DNA from: Budvicia aquatica DSM 5075 = ATCC 35567
GTDB lineage: Bacteria; Pseudomonadota; Gammaproteobacteria; Enterobacterales; Enterobacteriaceae
Direction: 5' to 3'
Length of the DNA stretch: 64,000 nt
Assembly: GCF_000427805.1 (NCBI RefSeq)
Contig: NZ_ATYS01000005.1
Span: 229,234 to 293,233 of the forward strand
Part shown: positions 19,510-29,800 of the stretch, piece after piece
Numbering within the stretch: the stretch's first letter is position 1
Layout of the letters: every line of letters starts with the position of its first letter
Notes under the pieces: generated by a model
What the model was told of the DNA's origin: nothing
Databases searched by the model: none
The model's input: the letters and a program-made list of their open reading frames with translations, nothing else
Translations under genes and position numbers: made by a program

Positions 19510-20340
19510 GTGAAAGAAATAACTTGTTCAGATAGCGATCGTAACCCATCGATTACCGGCGTTAAGCAGCTGACTATCCGGCGCCACAACGCTTTAAATT
19601 CACCAGAACAAGACTGGGTTGCTGAAGAAGTTCCCGTAGCCTTAAGCTACAACGGCATTTCTCACGTGGTGATGATGGCCACACCCAAAGAGTTGGAGGA
19701 GTTCGCCATTGGCTTCTCTTTGGCGGAAGGTATTATCGAATCGCCCAAAGAAATTTACGGTATTGATGTCCGTGAAAACTGCAACGGAATTGAAGTTGAA
19801 ATCGAACTGGCGACCCGTCGTTTTGTCGGTCTGAAAGAGCGTCGCAGAGCGATGGAAGGCAGAACCGGCTGCGGGGTGTGCGGCGTTGAACAATTAGGTG
19901 AAGTTCTACGGCCAATTAAGCCTCTGCCGTTTACCCAAACCTTTGATCTCAGCCTGTTAGACGGTGTATTACCTCAGCTTAACCATGTACAAATCGTCGG
20001 CCAGCTCACCGGCTGTACTCATGCCGCAGGCTGGATATCCCCTGAAGGAAAAATGCTCGGCGGGTGCGAAGACGTAGGCCGTCACGTGGCATTAGATAAA
20101 CTCCTTGGCGTGCGGGCACAGCAAGGCTGGCAGCAGGGAGCGGTGTTAGTCTCCAGCCGCGCCAGCTATGAGATGGTACAGAAAGCAGCAATGTGCGGCG
20201 TTGAGATACTGTTTGCCGTTTCGGCCACCACCACGCTGGCGGTGCAGGTGGCAGAGAAGTGTAACCTGACGCTGGTCGGGTTTAGTAAACCGGGCAGAGC
20301 GACGGTGTATACCCATCCGCAGCGGATTATTGGGGGTTAG
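19510..20340 (+). CDS. fdhD: Formate dehydrogenase sulfurtransferase FdhD
   Basis: FdhD transfers sulfur from IscS to the molybdenum cofactor of formate dehydrogenase, an essential activation step. From the GTG at 19510 it is 276 residues (E. coli 277). The active-site CGVCG loop lies in [12 protein letters not shown], and the C-terminal [25 protein letters not shown] is typical of the family. AAGGG nine bases before the GTG supports this start over the in-frame TTG at 19492. It is divergent from fdoG copy 1, the E. coli arrangement. It probably serves both formate dehydrogenase copies, as no second fdhD is seen. Confidence 0.96.
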   Translation: MKEITCSDSDRNPSITGVKQLTIRRHNALNSPEQDWVAEEVPVALSYNGISHVVMMATPKELEEFAIGFSLAEGIIESPKEIYGIDVRENCNGIEVEIELATRRFVGLKERRRAMEGRTGCGVCGVEQLGEVLRPIKPLPFTQTFDLSLLDGVLPQLNHVQIVGQLTGCTHAAGWISPEGKMLGGCEDVGRHVALDKLLGVRAQQGWQQGAVLVSSRASYEMVQKAAMCGVEILFAVSATTTLAVQVAEKCNLTLVGFSKPGRATVYTHPQRIIGG

Positions 20341-20363
20341 GCATAATACCCCGCCGCCTGTTC

Positions 20364-20418
20364 GTCATCCCCGCGAAAGCGGGGACCCAGGTTTGAGCTC
20401 ACAAATTATCGCTTAGCC
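20364..20418 (+). repeat. Left member of an inverted repeat pair
   Basis: About 55 bases beginning GTCATCCCCGCGAAAGCGGGGA and ending ACAAATTATCGCTTAGCC. The same sequence with a handful of differences lies in reverse orientation at 24265-24320. The first half is itself a CCCCGC-GAAA-GCGGGG hairpin. The rest of the gap to 20682 has no gene or other clear signal. Confidence 0.8.
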
Positions 20419-20682
20419 CAAGGCCCGGAGCCCATTGAGCTTAAAAACATCGCCCCTCGGCCGCTAGAAAAAGATTATATTTCGACATTCTTTTTGCGGA
20501 CGAAATTGACGATAAAACTAAATTGAATCATTTTGTCATCAATTGGTTGAAGTGGACTCTATTTATCCCGGACAGCAGTGGTTTTTCAACGGGATGACGG
20601 CCGGGGAAATTTCCTTACGCGATTACTGGCGTAGATGACATCGCTATACAATCCTATTCATAATATTTAACAATGGCTTACC

Positions 20683-21252
20683 ATGGACGAAAGACAACAA
20701 AAATTAACCGACGAATTTCTCTATAGCAACTCAGGTCAACTCTCTGAGAAAACGTTTTTACAGCAGTTTCCTCAAGGGGAACAAAGCCTTTCTGAATGGG
20801 TATCAACCATACTGAATAACGCAGCCACTCAGTGTGTTTCCGGCTCACCAGCCGACTCTGAACGAGTGGAGACAGCGCTAAACCTTGGCTTTCGCTTTGG
20901 CTTTGCCCCGGCAGATAAAGGAACATTGATCAATCTATTAGATAATCCGTTGCATACCCGCCATGAAGACGTTATTTGGGCGCTGGAATCGCTTAAACTG
21001 GGAAAAGATGACGACCTGACTGAGGCATTTTACCGCTGTGCCTTATCTGAATTTGATTATCTGGATGATGAAAGAGGTGAAGACGGCAGCTATATGCTCA
21101 ACTCAAACTCAATTTACGGACTGGCTAAAATTGCCACGTCGCTGGCGATTGAAAAACTGGCGTTAATATCTGCTTCAGAGATCCCGCAGATTCGGTCAAA
21201 GGTCGAAGAAGTGACAAAAATCTATCATCTTCCCTTAACCTGGCCGGATTGA
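20683..21252 (+). CDS. Hypothetical protein, HEAT-repeat-like
   Basis: A 189-residue soluble, acidic, mostly helical protein that I do not recognise. It has no signal peptide, no transmembrane segment and no cysteine cluster; it has only two cysteines. Segments such as TLINLLDNPLHTRHEDVIWALESLKLGK and SIYGLAKIATSLAIEKLAL look like paired amphipathic helices of HEAT/Armadillo type, as in some bacterial immunity or scaffold proteins, but this is weak. It starts at ATG 20683 behind its own short intergenic region, and its 3' end overlaps the convergent ABC ATPase gene by 28 bases. Codon use looks like its neighbours. Confidence 0.7.
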   Translation: MDERQQKLTDEFLYSNSGQLSEKTFLQQFPQGEQSLSEWVSTILNNAATQCVSGSPADSERVETALNLGFRFGFAPADKGTLINLLDNPLHTRHEDVIWALESLKLGKDDDLTEAFYRCALSEFDYLDDERGEDGSYMLNSNSIYGLAKIATSLAIEKLALISASEIPQIRSKVEEVTKIYHLPLTWPD

Positions 21253-21938
21253 TTTCGCTCATAGGCCAGCGGAATCTCTTTCAATCTGCCGCCGGCCATC
21301 GTACATAGCCGGTTCCCCAGCGCAGCACTGTATTTTTCATGGGTTACCATCAGTACTGTCGCTCCCTGCTTTTGCAGGTCTTTCATCTGCCCGAGTATTT
21401 CTCCGGTGGTTTCAATATCCAGATCGCTGGTCGGCTCATCGGCAATCAGCAGCACCGGCTGGTTAATCATCGCTCTGGCGATCGCCACCCGGCGCATTTC
21501 CCCGCCGGAAAGGTGAGCCGGATACTGATGGTGGTAATTCGGTAAACCAACCCGCTCCAGTAATTCATAGGCTCGGTCCGTAGGGTCACCCTGCCTATCG
21601 GCCAAAAACCAAGGCAGGCGAACGTTATCCAATACCGTCAGGTTACTCAGCAGGCTGGCCCCTTGCGGAATATAACCGATGCAGCCATTTCGCAGCGCAG
21701 AAAGGTCAGAATCGTTTAAGGAAAATATATCGATACCGTTGAAGAATACCCGACCGGAAGTCGGTTTTAATAATCCGATAATCATATTCAGCAAGGTACT
21801 TTTTCCGCTGCCAGAGCGCCCTTCAATGCGTAAGAAGTCGCCGGTTTTAAGCGACAGGCTAACGTCCGATACCGCAACGAACCGACGCGTACCTCGCTGG
21901 TACTCTTTGCTTAGCTCTTTTATCTCCAGCAGCATCAT
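21225..21938 (-). CDS. ABC transporter ATP-binding protein (MacB/LolD type)
   Basis: A 237-residue ATPase. Walker A GRSGSGKST is near residue 40, the Q-loop in GYIPQGASLLSNLTVLDN, the signature LSGGEMRRVAIARAM near 145, and Walker B VLLIADEPTSDLD, with the H-loop in VTHEKY. The closest general pattern is the LolD/MacB/FtsE group that works with FtsX-fold permeases and moves substrates or force across the envelope rather than importing. The permease gene directly upstream overlaps by 4 bases (ATGA). It is the last gene of a four-gene minus-strand operon with a DUF4418 protein and a rhodanese. Confidence 0.9.
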   Translation of the reverse strand: MMLLEIKELSKEYQRGTRRFVAVSDVSLSLKTGDFLRIEGRSGSGKSTLLNMIIGLLKPTSGRVFFNGIDIFSLNDSDLSALRNGCIGYIPQGASLLSNLTVLDNVRLPWFLADRQGDPTDRAYELLERVGLPNYHHQYPAHLSGGEMRRVAIARAMINQPVLLIADEPTSDLDIETTGEILGQMKDLQKQGATVLMVTHEKYSAALGNRLCTMAGGRLKEIPLAYERNQSGQVKGR

Positions 21939-23152
21939 TCATTCTCCCGTATCATCATATAAATATCGGAGCGCCCGAGGCGTATGGCTGAATAGACGCT
22001 GGCGATCGGCCCGACCAACAGCGATAACAAGCTACTGGTACCGGCAATCATCAGAATGGTTGATAGCGGAGGGTGCAGATAAGGCAGGCCGATCGCGGAG
22101 CCAATCAGCGTGCTGAATGAGAACACCACCAGCCCCGACATTCCGATGCCAATCAACGTGCCAAGCGTACTCACCATCAACGATTCACATAGTACCAGCG
22201 CCACCAGCTTACGTCGGGTTGCCCCCATGACTCTGAGCAGGCTGAACTCGCGTTTTCGTTCGTTAAACGAAACCGAGAACATAATGACTAATACCCCGAC
22301 GGCAATGATCCAGAACACCAGCGACAGCCCGTAGATTAAATAGGTTAAGCGGCTCAATTTGGTTGAGATATCTCTCATGATGTTTTTCGCAATCACCACT
22401 CGAATATCAAACTCACTGGCGTACTTTTTAAGAATGCTGTAGGCGACAGCATCCACATCTTGGTCTTTAGGCACTTTGACCATCACGCTGGAGATCCAAC
22501 TGTCGGAGGGTTCTGACGGGAAAGGTTTAATCTTATGGGCAGCCTGCATCATATGCAGCGCGGTAGACTGAGTCATAAATATCGAGGTATCAAACCCCAT
22601 GCCCGTTCTGTCGAGCACCCCGACCACTTTAACCGGGCGACCAAAGAACGTCAGAGTTTCACCGGGCTTGCTCAGAATGTAACTGCCAACAATTACTTCA
22701 TCCTCTTCAAGCGGGCGATTGATCTGCTTAGGCAACCATGAATGAATAACGAAGTCAGTACTCTGCTCATAGCCGATAAACTGGACCGGAAACACACAGC
22801 ATTCAGCATCAATAGACGCCACAAATAGCTGACCGGAAGCCTGTTGAACCCCGGGTAAGGTGCGTATTTTTTCCGTTAAAGCACCGTCAAGATAGAAGGT
22901 GCTGGGTTCACCGCGCAGCAAAGCCCCTTCCATATTTTTAGTAAAGCCGCCGGGAACCACCAAAATATCGGCCCCCAGGCGTTTTGACAGGCTCTCAATT
23001 CCATTACTGAGGTTCTGTGCCAGCATCGAACCGCCAAACAGTGTAAAAGCAAACATTGCCACCATCATCGCCAGCCCGAAAGTGCGAAAAGGCCGGCGTT
23101 TTAAATTGCCAAGAGAAATAGTCACAATGGTAAGAGGCTTGTGCTGCATCAT
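21935..23152 (-). CDS. ABC transporter permease, FtsX/MacB fold
   Basis: A 405-residue permease with the MacB/FtsX layout: one N-terminal transmembrane helix (about 20-42), a ~220-residue periplasmic domain, then three C-terminal helices. The family motif RKREFSLLRVMGATRRKLVALVLCES is visible before the second helix. The periplasmic domain contains an adjacent cysteine pair (DAECCVFPVQFIG), which is unusual for LolC/MacB and suggests a thiol or metal-linked job. The start sits one base after the DUF4418 stop and its end overlaps the ATPase start. Substrate unknown; export or envelope remodelling is more likely than import. Confidence 0.88.
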   Translation of the reverse strand: MMQHKPLTIVTISLGNLKRRPFRTFGLAMMVAMFAFTLFGGSMLAQNLSNGIESLSKRLGADILVVPGGFTKNMEGALLRGEPSTFYLDGALTEKIRTLPGVQQASGQLFVASIDAECCVFPVQFIGYEQSTDFVIHSWLPKQINRPLEEDEVIVGSYILSKPGETLTFFGRPVKVVGVLDRTGMGFDTSIFMTQSTALHMMQAAHKIKPFPSEPSDSWISSVMVKVPKDQDVDAVAYSILKKYASEFDIRVVIAKNIMRDISTKLSRLTYLIYGLSLVFWIIAVGVLVIMFSVSFNERKREFSLLRVMGATRRKLVALVLCESLMVSTLGTLIGIGMSGLVVFSFSTLIGSAIGLPYLHPPLSTILMIAGTSSLLSLLVGPIASVYSAIRLGRSDIYMMIRENE

Positions 23153-23584
23153 TTATTCCTTATGCCTTTTGGACAGAAAAAATAGATTTCCCAGCGAGAG
23201 TGCGGCAGTAAATGAACTGAGTATGACGAGCGCGGGCAAAGTACCTGCATGGCATGGCATTAGCGGTGACGGACATACTCCAATTAACCAGACCGGAAAT
23301 AACAGGGCCAGAATGGCCGAAAACAGCGTCATCAGGCTGATACCTAAGCGGATGCCTGAATCTTTGAAAATCATTAACGATATTCCGCCAAGGCTAATCA
23401 GCCCGCCGGTACCCAGCTCTGCGATAGCCGTCCAGTGGCACTTCATCGGAATATGCTTACCGCTTATCGTTTCCAGCGTGCCATCACAAACCGGAAAAAT
23501 GTACTGAGGAACAATGGCTATCAGAAACCCCAGCAGCAATATGCCGCCGCCGGGCCAGCGTTGCGGGTTCATTCCACTTCCCAA
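23153..23584 (-). CDS. DUF4418-family membrane protein
   Basis: A 143-residue membrane protein with about four hydrophobic helices. Cysteines and histidines sit in the loops: FPVCDGT, IPMKCHWTA, and GVCPSPLMPCHAGTLP. The CHWTA motif and overall size match DUF4418 proteins, a family of unknown function found next to FtsX-type ABC permeases, mostly in anaerobes (from memory). It abuts the permease start and follows the rhodanese gene by a few bases, so all four genes form one operon. The conserved C/H loops could bind a metal or react with persulfide. The ATG at 23584 was used; an in-frame ATG four codons later (MNPQRW) is an equally good start. Confidence 0.75.
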   Translation of the reverse strand: MGSGMNPQRWPGGGILLLGFLIAIVPQYIFPVCDGTLETISGKHIPMKCHWTAIAELGTGGLISLGGISLMIFKDSGIRLGISLMTLFSAILALLFPVWLIGVCPSPLMPCHAGTLPALVILSSFTAALSLGNLFFLSKRHKE

Positions 23585-23590
23585 GGCACG

Positions 23591-24001
23591 TTATTCACCC
23601 CGCTCGACCGGCCGCCCGGAGGTGATCCAACCGTATACGCCTTCAGGCATCTGAAGAACATTGGTATAGCCTAAGCGAATAGCTTCTGTACCGGCCTCAA
23701 TGCTGGCGTAGCACAGTCGGTTGACACAGTAGAACACCAGCGTTGCCGCTTTATTTTCCGGCAGCAGTGATTGCCAATCAGGCTTGTTGATAAATATCGC
23801 CCCCGGCAGATGACCTGAAGCCCAGATATCCGGGGTATTAGCATCAAAGAAATAAACGTCTTTTTGACCAAGCAGTTTATCGGCATATGACATGCTAATA
23901 GCGGTAGGTCCTACAGTCTCAGGTGATTCAGCCATTGCCGGGCCAGAGCCGATAAGAAAAACGCTTATAGCAAGGACGATGTAGATCAAAAATCTGCGCA
24001 T
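23591..24001 (-). CDS. Periplasmic rhodanese-like protein
   Basis: A 136-residue single rhodanese domain behind a signal peptide (MRRFLIYIVLAISVFLIGSGPAMA). The family landmarks are visible: YFFDANTPDIWASGHLPGAIFI, and the active-site loop FYCVNRLCYAS with the nucleophilic cysteine and a second cysteine five residues on. Rhodaneses move sulfane sulfur or act as redox/thiol carriers; PspE is the periplasmic example in E. coli. The ATG at 24001 starts the signal peptide; the longer frame upstream adds 24 charged residues and was rejected. It is the first gene of the rhodanese-DUF4418-ABC operon. Confidence 0.85.
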   Translation of the reverse strand: MRRFLIYIVLAISVFLIGSGPAMAESPETVGPTAISMSYADKLLGQKDVYFFDANTPDIWASGHLPGAIFINKPDWQSLLPENKAATLVFYCVNRLCYASIEAGTEAIRLGYTNVLQMPEGVYGWITSGRPVERGE

Positions 24002-24264
24002 AACTCTTTTTCCTATAAAGCTACACAACCGATGGTTATCGTTATCGAACCGGGATTCAGCGCGAAATATCACACTGACAACGGCTTTTGGGCTGTGTGT
24101 AATAGCTAATAGCCATAAAAAATTAATGGGTATGATTTAAGACAATACGTCAGAATGGCGGCAGAAAATGTGACCCTTCCCTGAAAAATCAATATGGTAG
24201 CTTTCAGGGCTATCATATTTCAGATTGTGGGAGTGTTGGTTTGATGCCTGTAGTTAAGGGGGGA

Positions 24265-24320
24265 GGCTAAGCGATAATTTGTTAGCTAAAACCGTGGATC
24301 CCCGCTTTCGCGGGGATAAC
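24265..24320 (-). repeat. Right member of the inverted repeat pair
   Basis: Reverse-complement partner of 20364-20418: both contain the GTNATCCCCGCGAAAGCGGGGA core and the CACAAATTATCGCTTAGCC-like end. Together they bracket the 3.9-kb segment holding the hypothetical gene and the rhodanese-DUF4418-ABC operon. The rest of 24002-24383 shows no gene. Confidence 0.8.
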
Positions 24321-24383
24321 AAAGAAATTAGAGGATGCGGGTGCCGGGACCAAAGGATGGCAAGGCGTAGCTAGAGGTAGCCA

Positions 24384-25301
24384 TTACTCTCCGGATGGAA
24401 ACAGAAAAGGATTTACACCGCTTCTGGCGAAGTTTTCCCCTTCCATCTTGGCATCTAATATCAGCGAGGCTAAGTCGTCAGCCACCGGCTCAACGTTTTG
24501 ATCTTTATCCTGATACAGAATCTTCAGATAGCTGCCACAATCACCACAGCTCTCCGCTTTTACCGCGGCGTGTTCAGTATCCAGCGACCAGTAATTAAGA
24601 TGACCGGTTTGTTCACAGTTACTGCACTTAACTCTCACCATGTGCCATTCGCTTTCACACAGGCTGCAATGTAAATAGCGCAGGCCGGTTTCAGTACCAA
24701 TATGCACCACGCTGGCGACCGGCGGGCTGTCACACACCGGGCAGTTATAGCGTTCTTCCCCATACTCAGCGCGCGCCTTGCCGGGAATCTGAGTGGCTAT
24801 TTGCGCCCAATAAATGGAGAGAGCAGCCCACAAGAACGGCGCTTTATCGCTACCGACCTGAGCAATTTCACCGGCCAGTAAGGCAGTTGCCAAGTCTTCC
24901 AGCTCCTGAGCGCTGGCTTTGCTCAATGACTCCAGAACCGGCTGAACATGTTCAGGTGCGTTAGGTTCCAGCTCAGCAATAATCGCCGCTAACAGCGTTT
25001 GCCAGTGGGGGCTGCGAGAGAAATACTTCACCGCCAGCGGAGCACGCCCCGATGAAGCCGAAGCCTCAAGTACGCCGGTTAAGTCGATAGTCAGCGGGTG
25101 GTCATGGTGAGCATTCTGCTGGGCTTCAACCACCGAAGCGGCGAACAGCAGGTAATCGCCTAACGGATGGCTTTCTGCCAGTTGGCGTAAGCGCTCAGCA
25201 CGGCGGGAATATAAACTTTTTAAGTTGGCAAATAACAACGGCGGGATCGCTCCCGCCGTTTTTGCCACTTCGCCCGGAGGGACGATGCGGATGCTACTCA
25301 T
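24384..25301 (-). CDS. fdhE: Formate dehydrogenase accessory protein FdhE, copy 2
   Basis: Second FdhE, 305 residues like copy 1 and nearly the same in the C-terminal half: CPVCDS, CSLCES, CSNCEQ and CGDCGS are all kept. Differences cluster around residues 65-150. The start at 25301 gives the family N-terminus [12 protein letters not shown] and overlaps the upstream gamma-subunit stop by 8 bases, the same overlap as in copy 1. Carrying an extra fdhE with each operon is unusual; E. coli has one fdhE for all its formate dehydrogenases. Both copies look intact. Confidence 0.94.
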   Translation of the reverse strand: MSSIRIVPPGEVAKTAGAIPPLLFANLKSLYSRRAERLRQLAESHPLGDYLLFAASVVEAQQNAHHDHPLTIDLTGVLEASASSGRAPLAVKYFSRSPHWQTLLAAIIAELEPNAPEHVQPVLESLSKASAQELEDLATALLAGEIAQVGSDKAPFLWAALSIYWAQIATQIPGKARAEYGEERYNCPVCDSPPVASVVHIGTETGLRYLHCSLCESEWHMVRVKCSNCEQTGHLNYWSLDTEHAAVKAESCGDCGSYLKILYQDKDQNVEPVADDLASLILDAKMEGENFARSGVNPFLFPSGE

Positions 25302-25950
25302 CTTTTTTGGCTTCCTCAGCTTTGGCTTCTTCAGCTTCAACCTGACGGGCCCAGCGCGGGTGATGCTTTCTGGCCCATTTACGGCTGACTTTACCTTCAA
25401 TCATACCGGAAATTGATCCTTTCACCCAGAACGCCATATACATATGGATCAGGATGGCATGGATCAGCACGATAGCTGCCACGGCATGAACCAACAGGCT
25501 CAGGCGGATCGACCACATCGGGAAGAAGTGAGCAAAGTACGGGCGCCAGATAATTACACCGGTCACCAGCAATACCAGCGTTAAGCTCATAATGCTCCAG
25601 AACATCATCTTCTGACCCGGATTGTATTTACCCACGTCAGCGACTTTATGTTCGTTGCCTTTTAACACTTCAACAATGTGCAGGAACCAGCCAATATCGT
25701 TACGTTTCGGAATGTTATGTCCGACGAAGCGGAAGAACATCACGATCAGAACAAAGAAGATCACTACACCGAAGAACGGGTGCAGAATACGCCCCATTTG
25801 CGGTGTACCGAAAGTCTGAGTCAGCCAGTGCAGCGACGGGAAAAACATCGCAATACCGGACAGCGCAACCATAAAAAAGCAAATAACCACTGTCCAGTGA
25901 CAGGCCCGATCGATAAACGAGTTCCGTTTAATCATCTTACTTTTCTTCAT
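25294..25950 (-). CDS. fdnI: Formate dehydrogenase cytochrome b556 gamma subunit, copy 2
   Basis: A 218-residue di-haem cytochrome b anchor, two residues longer than copy 1 owing to a C-terminal [12 protein letters not shown] tail. The four helices and the haem histidines of the first, second and fourth helix are conserved. The start at 25950 overlaps fdnH by 14 bases, identical to the arrangement in copy 1; the longer upstream frame is fdnH antisense-frame read-through. Assigning fdn rather than fdo names to this copy rests only on the nitrate-type control site upstream of the operon, not on protein similarity. Confidence 0.94.
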   Translation of the reverse strand: MKKSKMIKRNSFIDRACHWTVVICFFMVALSGIAMFFPSLHWLTQTFGTPQMGRILHPFFGVVIFFVLIVMFFRFVGHNIPKRNDIGWFLHIVEVLKGNEHKVADVGKYNPGQKMMFWSIMSLTLVLLVTGVIIWRPYFAHFFPMWSIRLSLLVHAVAAIVLIHAILIHMYMAFWVKGSISGMIEGKVSRKWARKHHPRWARQVEAEEAKAEEAKKDE

Positions 25951-26830
25951 GATGATCTCCCTCGTCATCGTCTTCATCCACTTTATTCGGACCAACGCCC
26001 ACATAGTGGAAAATAAGCCCGGTAAAGGTCGCCACGAAACCAATCGCGGATAACGGCTTCAGAATACCTTTCCAGAAGCCAACCACTGGATTAATCGCCG
26101 GATCTTTTGGTAATCCGTGATACAACTCAGGGCGGTCCGCATGATGCAGAACATACATTACGTGGGTACCACCGACGCCTTCCGGATTGTACAGGCCGGC
26201 ATTGGCGTAACCGCGGGTATTCAGTTCAGCAACGCGTTCTTCCGCCATTTGAATCATGTCTTTCTTGGTGCCGAAATGAATAGCACCGGTAGGACAGGTT
26301 TTCACGCAGGCGGGTTCTTGGCCGACACTGACACGGTCTACGCACAGCGTACATTTGTAGACCCGGTTGTCTTCACTGTTCAGACGCGGAACGTCGAACG
26401 GGCAGCCAGCGATACAATAGCCACAACCGATACAGTGCTCTGACTGGAAATCAACGATACCGTTGGCATACTGAACAATAGCGCCGGCTGAAGGGCACGC
26501 CTTCAGACAGCCCGGTTCAGCACAGTGCATACAACCATCTTTGCGGATCAGCCATTCCAGCTTGCCGTTCTCTTCAACTTCAGAGAAGCGCATGACGGTC
26601 CATGACTTGGCGGTCAGGTCCGCCGGGTTGTCATACACCCCGACGTTGTGACCGATTTCATCACGCAGGTTGTTCCACTCTGAGCAAGCCACCTGACAGG
26701 CTTTACAGCCGATACAGGTGGTTACATCAATCAGCTTTGCCACTTCTTCCTGATGGTGACGTACCTGTGGAGGTGGCGTCAGGGCGTTGGTGGCGGAACT
26801 CTTGATAATGTCTTGAGATTGCATTGACAT
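25937..26830 (-). CDS. fdnH: Formate dehydrogenase iron-sulfur beta subunit, copy 2
   Basis: A 297-residue four-cluster ferredoxin-type subunit with a C-terminal transmembrane helix, nearly identical to copy 1 over the first two thirds and more divergent in residues ~205-290. All cysteine clusters are present. The 5' end of the gene and the 12-base spacer from the alpha subunit are almost base-identical to copy 1 as well, which suggests recent sequence exchange between the operons. It conducts electrons from FdnG to the cytochrome b subunit across the membrane surface. Confidence 0.95.
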   Translation of the reverse strand: MSMQSQDIIKSSATNALTPPPQVRHHQEEVAKLIDVTTCIGCKACQVACSEWNNLRDEIGHNVGVYDNPADLTAKSWTVMRFSEVEENGKLEWLIRKDGCMHCAEPGCLKACPSAGAIVQYANGIVDFQSEHCIGCGYCIAGCPFDVPRLNSEDNRVYKCTLCVDRVSVGQEPACVKTCPTGAIHFGTKKDMIQMAEERVAELNTRGYANAGLYNPEGVGGTHVMYVLHHADRPELYHGLPKDPAINPVVGFWKGILKPLSAIGFVATFTGLIFHYVGVGPNKVDEDDDEGDHHEEK

Positions 26831-26842
26831 AATTTCTCTCCG

Positions 26843-29800
26843 TTACACCTTTTCCACGTTAACCAGGAACGCCTTAAACTCTGGCGTTTGTGAGTTAGCA
26901 TCACCCACGGCCGGCGTCAGCGTATTGGCAATAAAGCCATTACGGGCAGTGCCTTTAAAGCCCCAGTGAATCGGAATACCCACGGTTTCCACATCCTGTC
27001 CGTTTACTTTCAGGGTACGGATACGCTTGGTCACCACCACTTTGGTTTTAATCTCGCCGCGCTTAGAGCTGACCTTAACCGTATCACCGTTCTGTACACC
27101 CACTTTCGCAGCCAGACCTTCACTGATTTCAATGAATTGCTCTGGCTGAGTAATCGCATTTAGCTTCGAGTGCTTAGTCCAGGTATGGAAATGCTCAGTT
27201 AACCGATAAGTTGTTCCCACATAAGGGAATTCCTCACTGGTACCCATCTGTTTCCTATCGCTTTCAAACAGGCGAATAACCGGGTTGGATATCACGTTAG
27301 GGTGCAGTGGGTTAGTACCGATCGGTGTTTCAACCGGTTCATAGTGCTCAGGGAACGGACCTTCAGCCAGTTTATTCAGTGCAAACAGGCGGCCAACGCC
27401 TTCCGGTTGCATAATAAACGGACCGGTTTCCGAGCCCGGAGCCGCCGTCAGGTTAAAGTCAGGCACGTCATTGCCGCCCCACTTTTTACCGTCCCACTCA
27501 ATCAGCATCCGCTTCGGATCCCACGGCTTACCCTGCACATCGGCCGATGCGCGGTTATAGATAATGCGGCGGTTAACCGGCCATGCCCAGGTCCATTTTG
27601 GCGTTAAGCCTAAACCTGATGGGTCAGCATTATCCCGCAACGCCATTTGGTTACCGGCTTCGGTCCAGCTACCGGCATAAATCCAGCAGGCGCTTGCCGT
27701 AGTACCATCATCTTTAAGCTGAGCAAAAGTAGATAGCTGCTGGCCTTTCTTAAGGATAACGTTGCCATTGGCATCGATCACATCCTCAACGGCCCAACCA
27801 TTCAGCTCTTTAGCCACTTCTTCTGAATCAGGATGCTTCGGACGACTGTAGTTCCACGTCATACTCATCAGAGGTTCAGGGGTATTTCCGCCCTCGGCCT
27901 GATAAAGCTCACGTAGCTTAAACAGTAATGCTGATAGCATTTCGCCGTCGGTTTTAGCTTCACCCGGTGGCTCTGCGCCTTTCCAGTGCCACTGTAGCCA
28001 GCGGCCTGAGTTGGCGATGGTTCCATCTTCTTCCGCAAAGCAGCTCGACGGTAAACGGAAGACCTCAGTTTGAATCGATGCGGTATCGACATCGTTAAAC
28101 TCACCGTGGTTTTCCCAGAAACTGGCGGTTTCGGTCGCCAATGGATCCATGACCACCAGAAACTTCAGTTTTGCTAACGCACGCGCGGTCTTATTTCTGT
28201 TCGGTGATGACGCAAGGACGTTCACACCCTGACAAATAAAACCACCGACCAGGCCCTGTTCCATACGCTCGATATAGTTCATCCAGTCGTAAGGCTGATC
28301 CCATTTTGGTAACCAGTCATAGCCCCAGTCGTTGTCTTTTTGCGCTTTATCACCGTAGAAACTCTTCATCAGACTAACGAAGAATTTCGGATAGTTGCTC
28401 CAGTAGTTGACCTGACCCGGCAACATGCTTTTCGGCGTGCTGGCAGCCAGATAACTTTCCAGAGAGGTATGTTTCTCTGAAGGCAGCGTTAAGTATCCCG
28501 GCAGACTCTGGGATAACAATCCGATATCCGTGGTGCCCTGTACGTTAGAGTGACCGCGCAATGCATTCACGCCGCCGCCGGCCATACCAATATTGCCCAG
28601 CAATAGCTGGATCATCGCCATGGTGCGGATATTCTGTGAACCGACCGTATGTTCAGTCCAGCCTAACGCATATAAGAACGTTGTGGTTAAATCTGCGGCG
28701 CTGGTTTCAGCCAAGACTTCACACACCTTAGCGAAATCTTCCTGAGGCGTACCACAGATGTTTTCCACCACGTCAGGTGTATAGCGGCTAACGTGCTCTT
28801 TTAACAAATTCCACACGCAGCGCGGGTGAGTCAGGGTCGGGTCACGCAGTGGTTGACCTTGTTCATCAAACTGATAGTTCCAACTGGATTTATCATATTG
28901 ACGTTTTTCTTCATCAAAGCCGCTGAATAAGCCGTCTTCAAAGCCGTAATCTTCCCGAATTAAATAACTGGCATTGGTGTAATGCTTAACGTACTCAGCA
29001 TTAATCTTGTTGTTATTAATCAGGTGCAGGATAACGCCCGACAGGAAGGTAATGTCGGTACCGGAACGAATAGGGGCATAAATATCAGCCACCGCAGCCG
29101 TACGGGTGAAGCGCGGATCGACAACCACGATTTTCGCGTTGTTGTGCTTTTTCGCTTCAAGTGCCCAGCGGAACCCAACCGGATGTGCTTCAGCGGCGTT
29201 ACCGCCCATCACCACAACAACGTTGGCGTTCTTTATATCAACCCAGTGGTTGGTCATCGCACCGCGACCAAATGTTGGAGCAAGACTTGCTACCGTTGGT
29301 CCGTGTCAGATACGCGCTACTTGGTCAATACCGAGCATGCCGAGCGCTCGGGTAAATTTTTGGGTTAATAAACCGGTTTCATTACTGGCCGCAGAGCCAC
29401 ACAACATACCGGTGCTCAGCCAGCGGTTAACCACGGTGCCATTGGCATTGATATGCTCGAAATTAGCATCGCGATCGTCTTTCATCAGTTTGGCAATGCG
29501 ATTTAATGCATCATCCCAACTCAGACGCTGCCATTTATCGGAACCCGGCGCGCGGTATTCCGGATACTGCAGACGACCTTCACTATGGATATAGTCGATA
29601 AGGCCAGCCCCTTTAGGGCAAAGCGCACCGCGGTTTACCGGATGATCCGGATCCCCTTCAATATGAAAAATACTGCTTTTGGCATTTTTAGCTCCGTCGC
29701 CAAGGCTGTACATTAACAGCCCACAACCGACAGAACAGTAAGTGCAGGTATTACGCGTTTCACGGGCGTGTAATAATTTATAATTACGCGTCTGTGCCAG

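Noticed and set aside
23591..24073. Longer rhodanese start at 24073
   Set aside because: It would place 24 charged residues before an otherwise perfect signal peptide beginning at 24001.
18564..29308. Two split alpha-subunit frames that look like frameshifted or nonsense pseudogenes
   Set aside because: Each break is a single TGA at codon 196 with a SECIS-type hairpin after it, the known selenocysteine position of FdoG/FdnG, and SelA/SelB are encoded nearby. They are intact selenoprotein genes.
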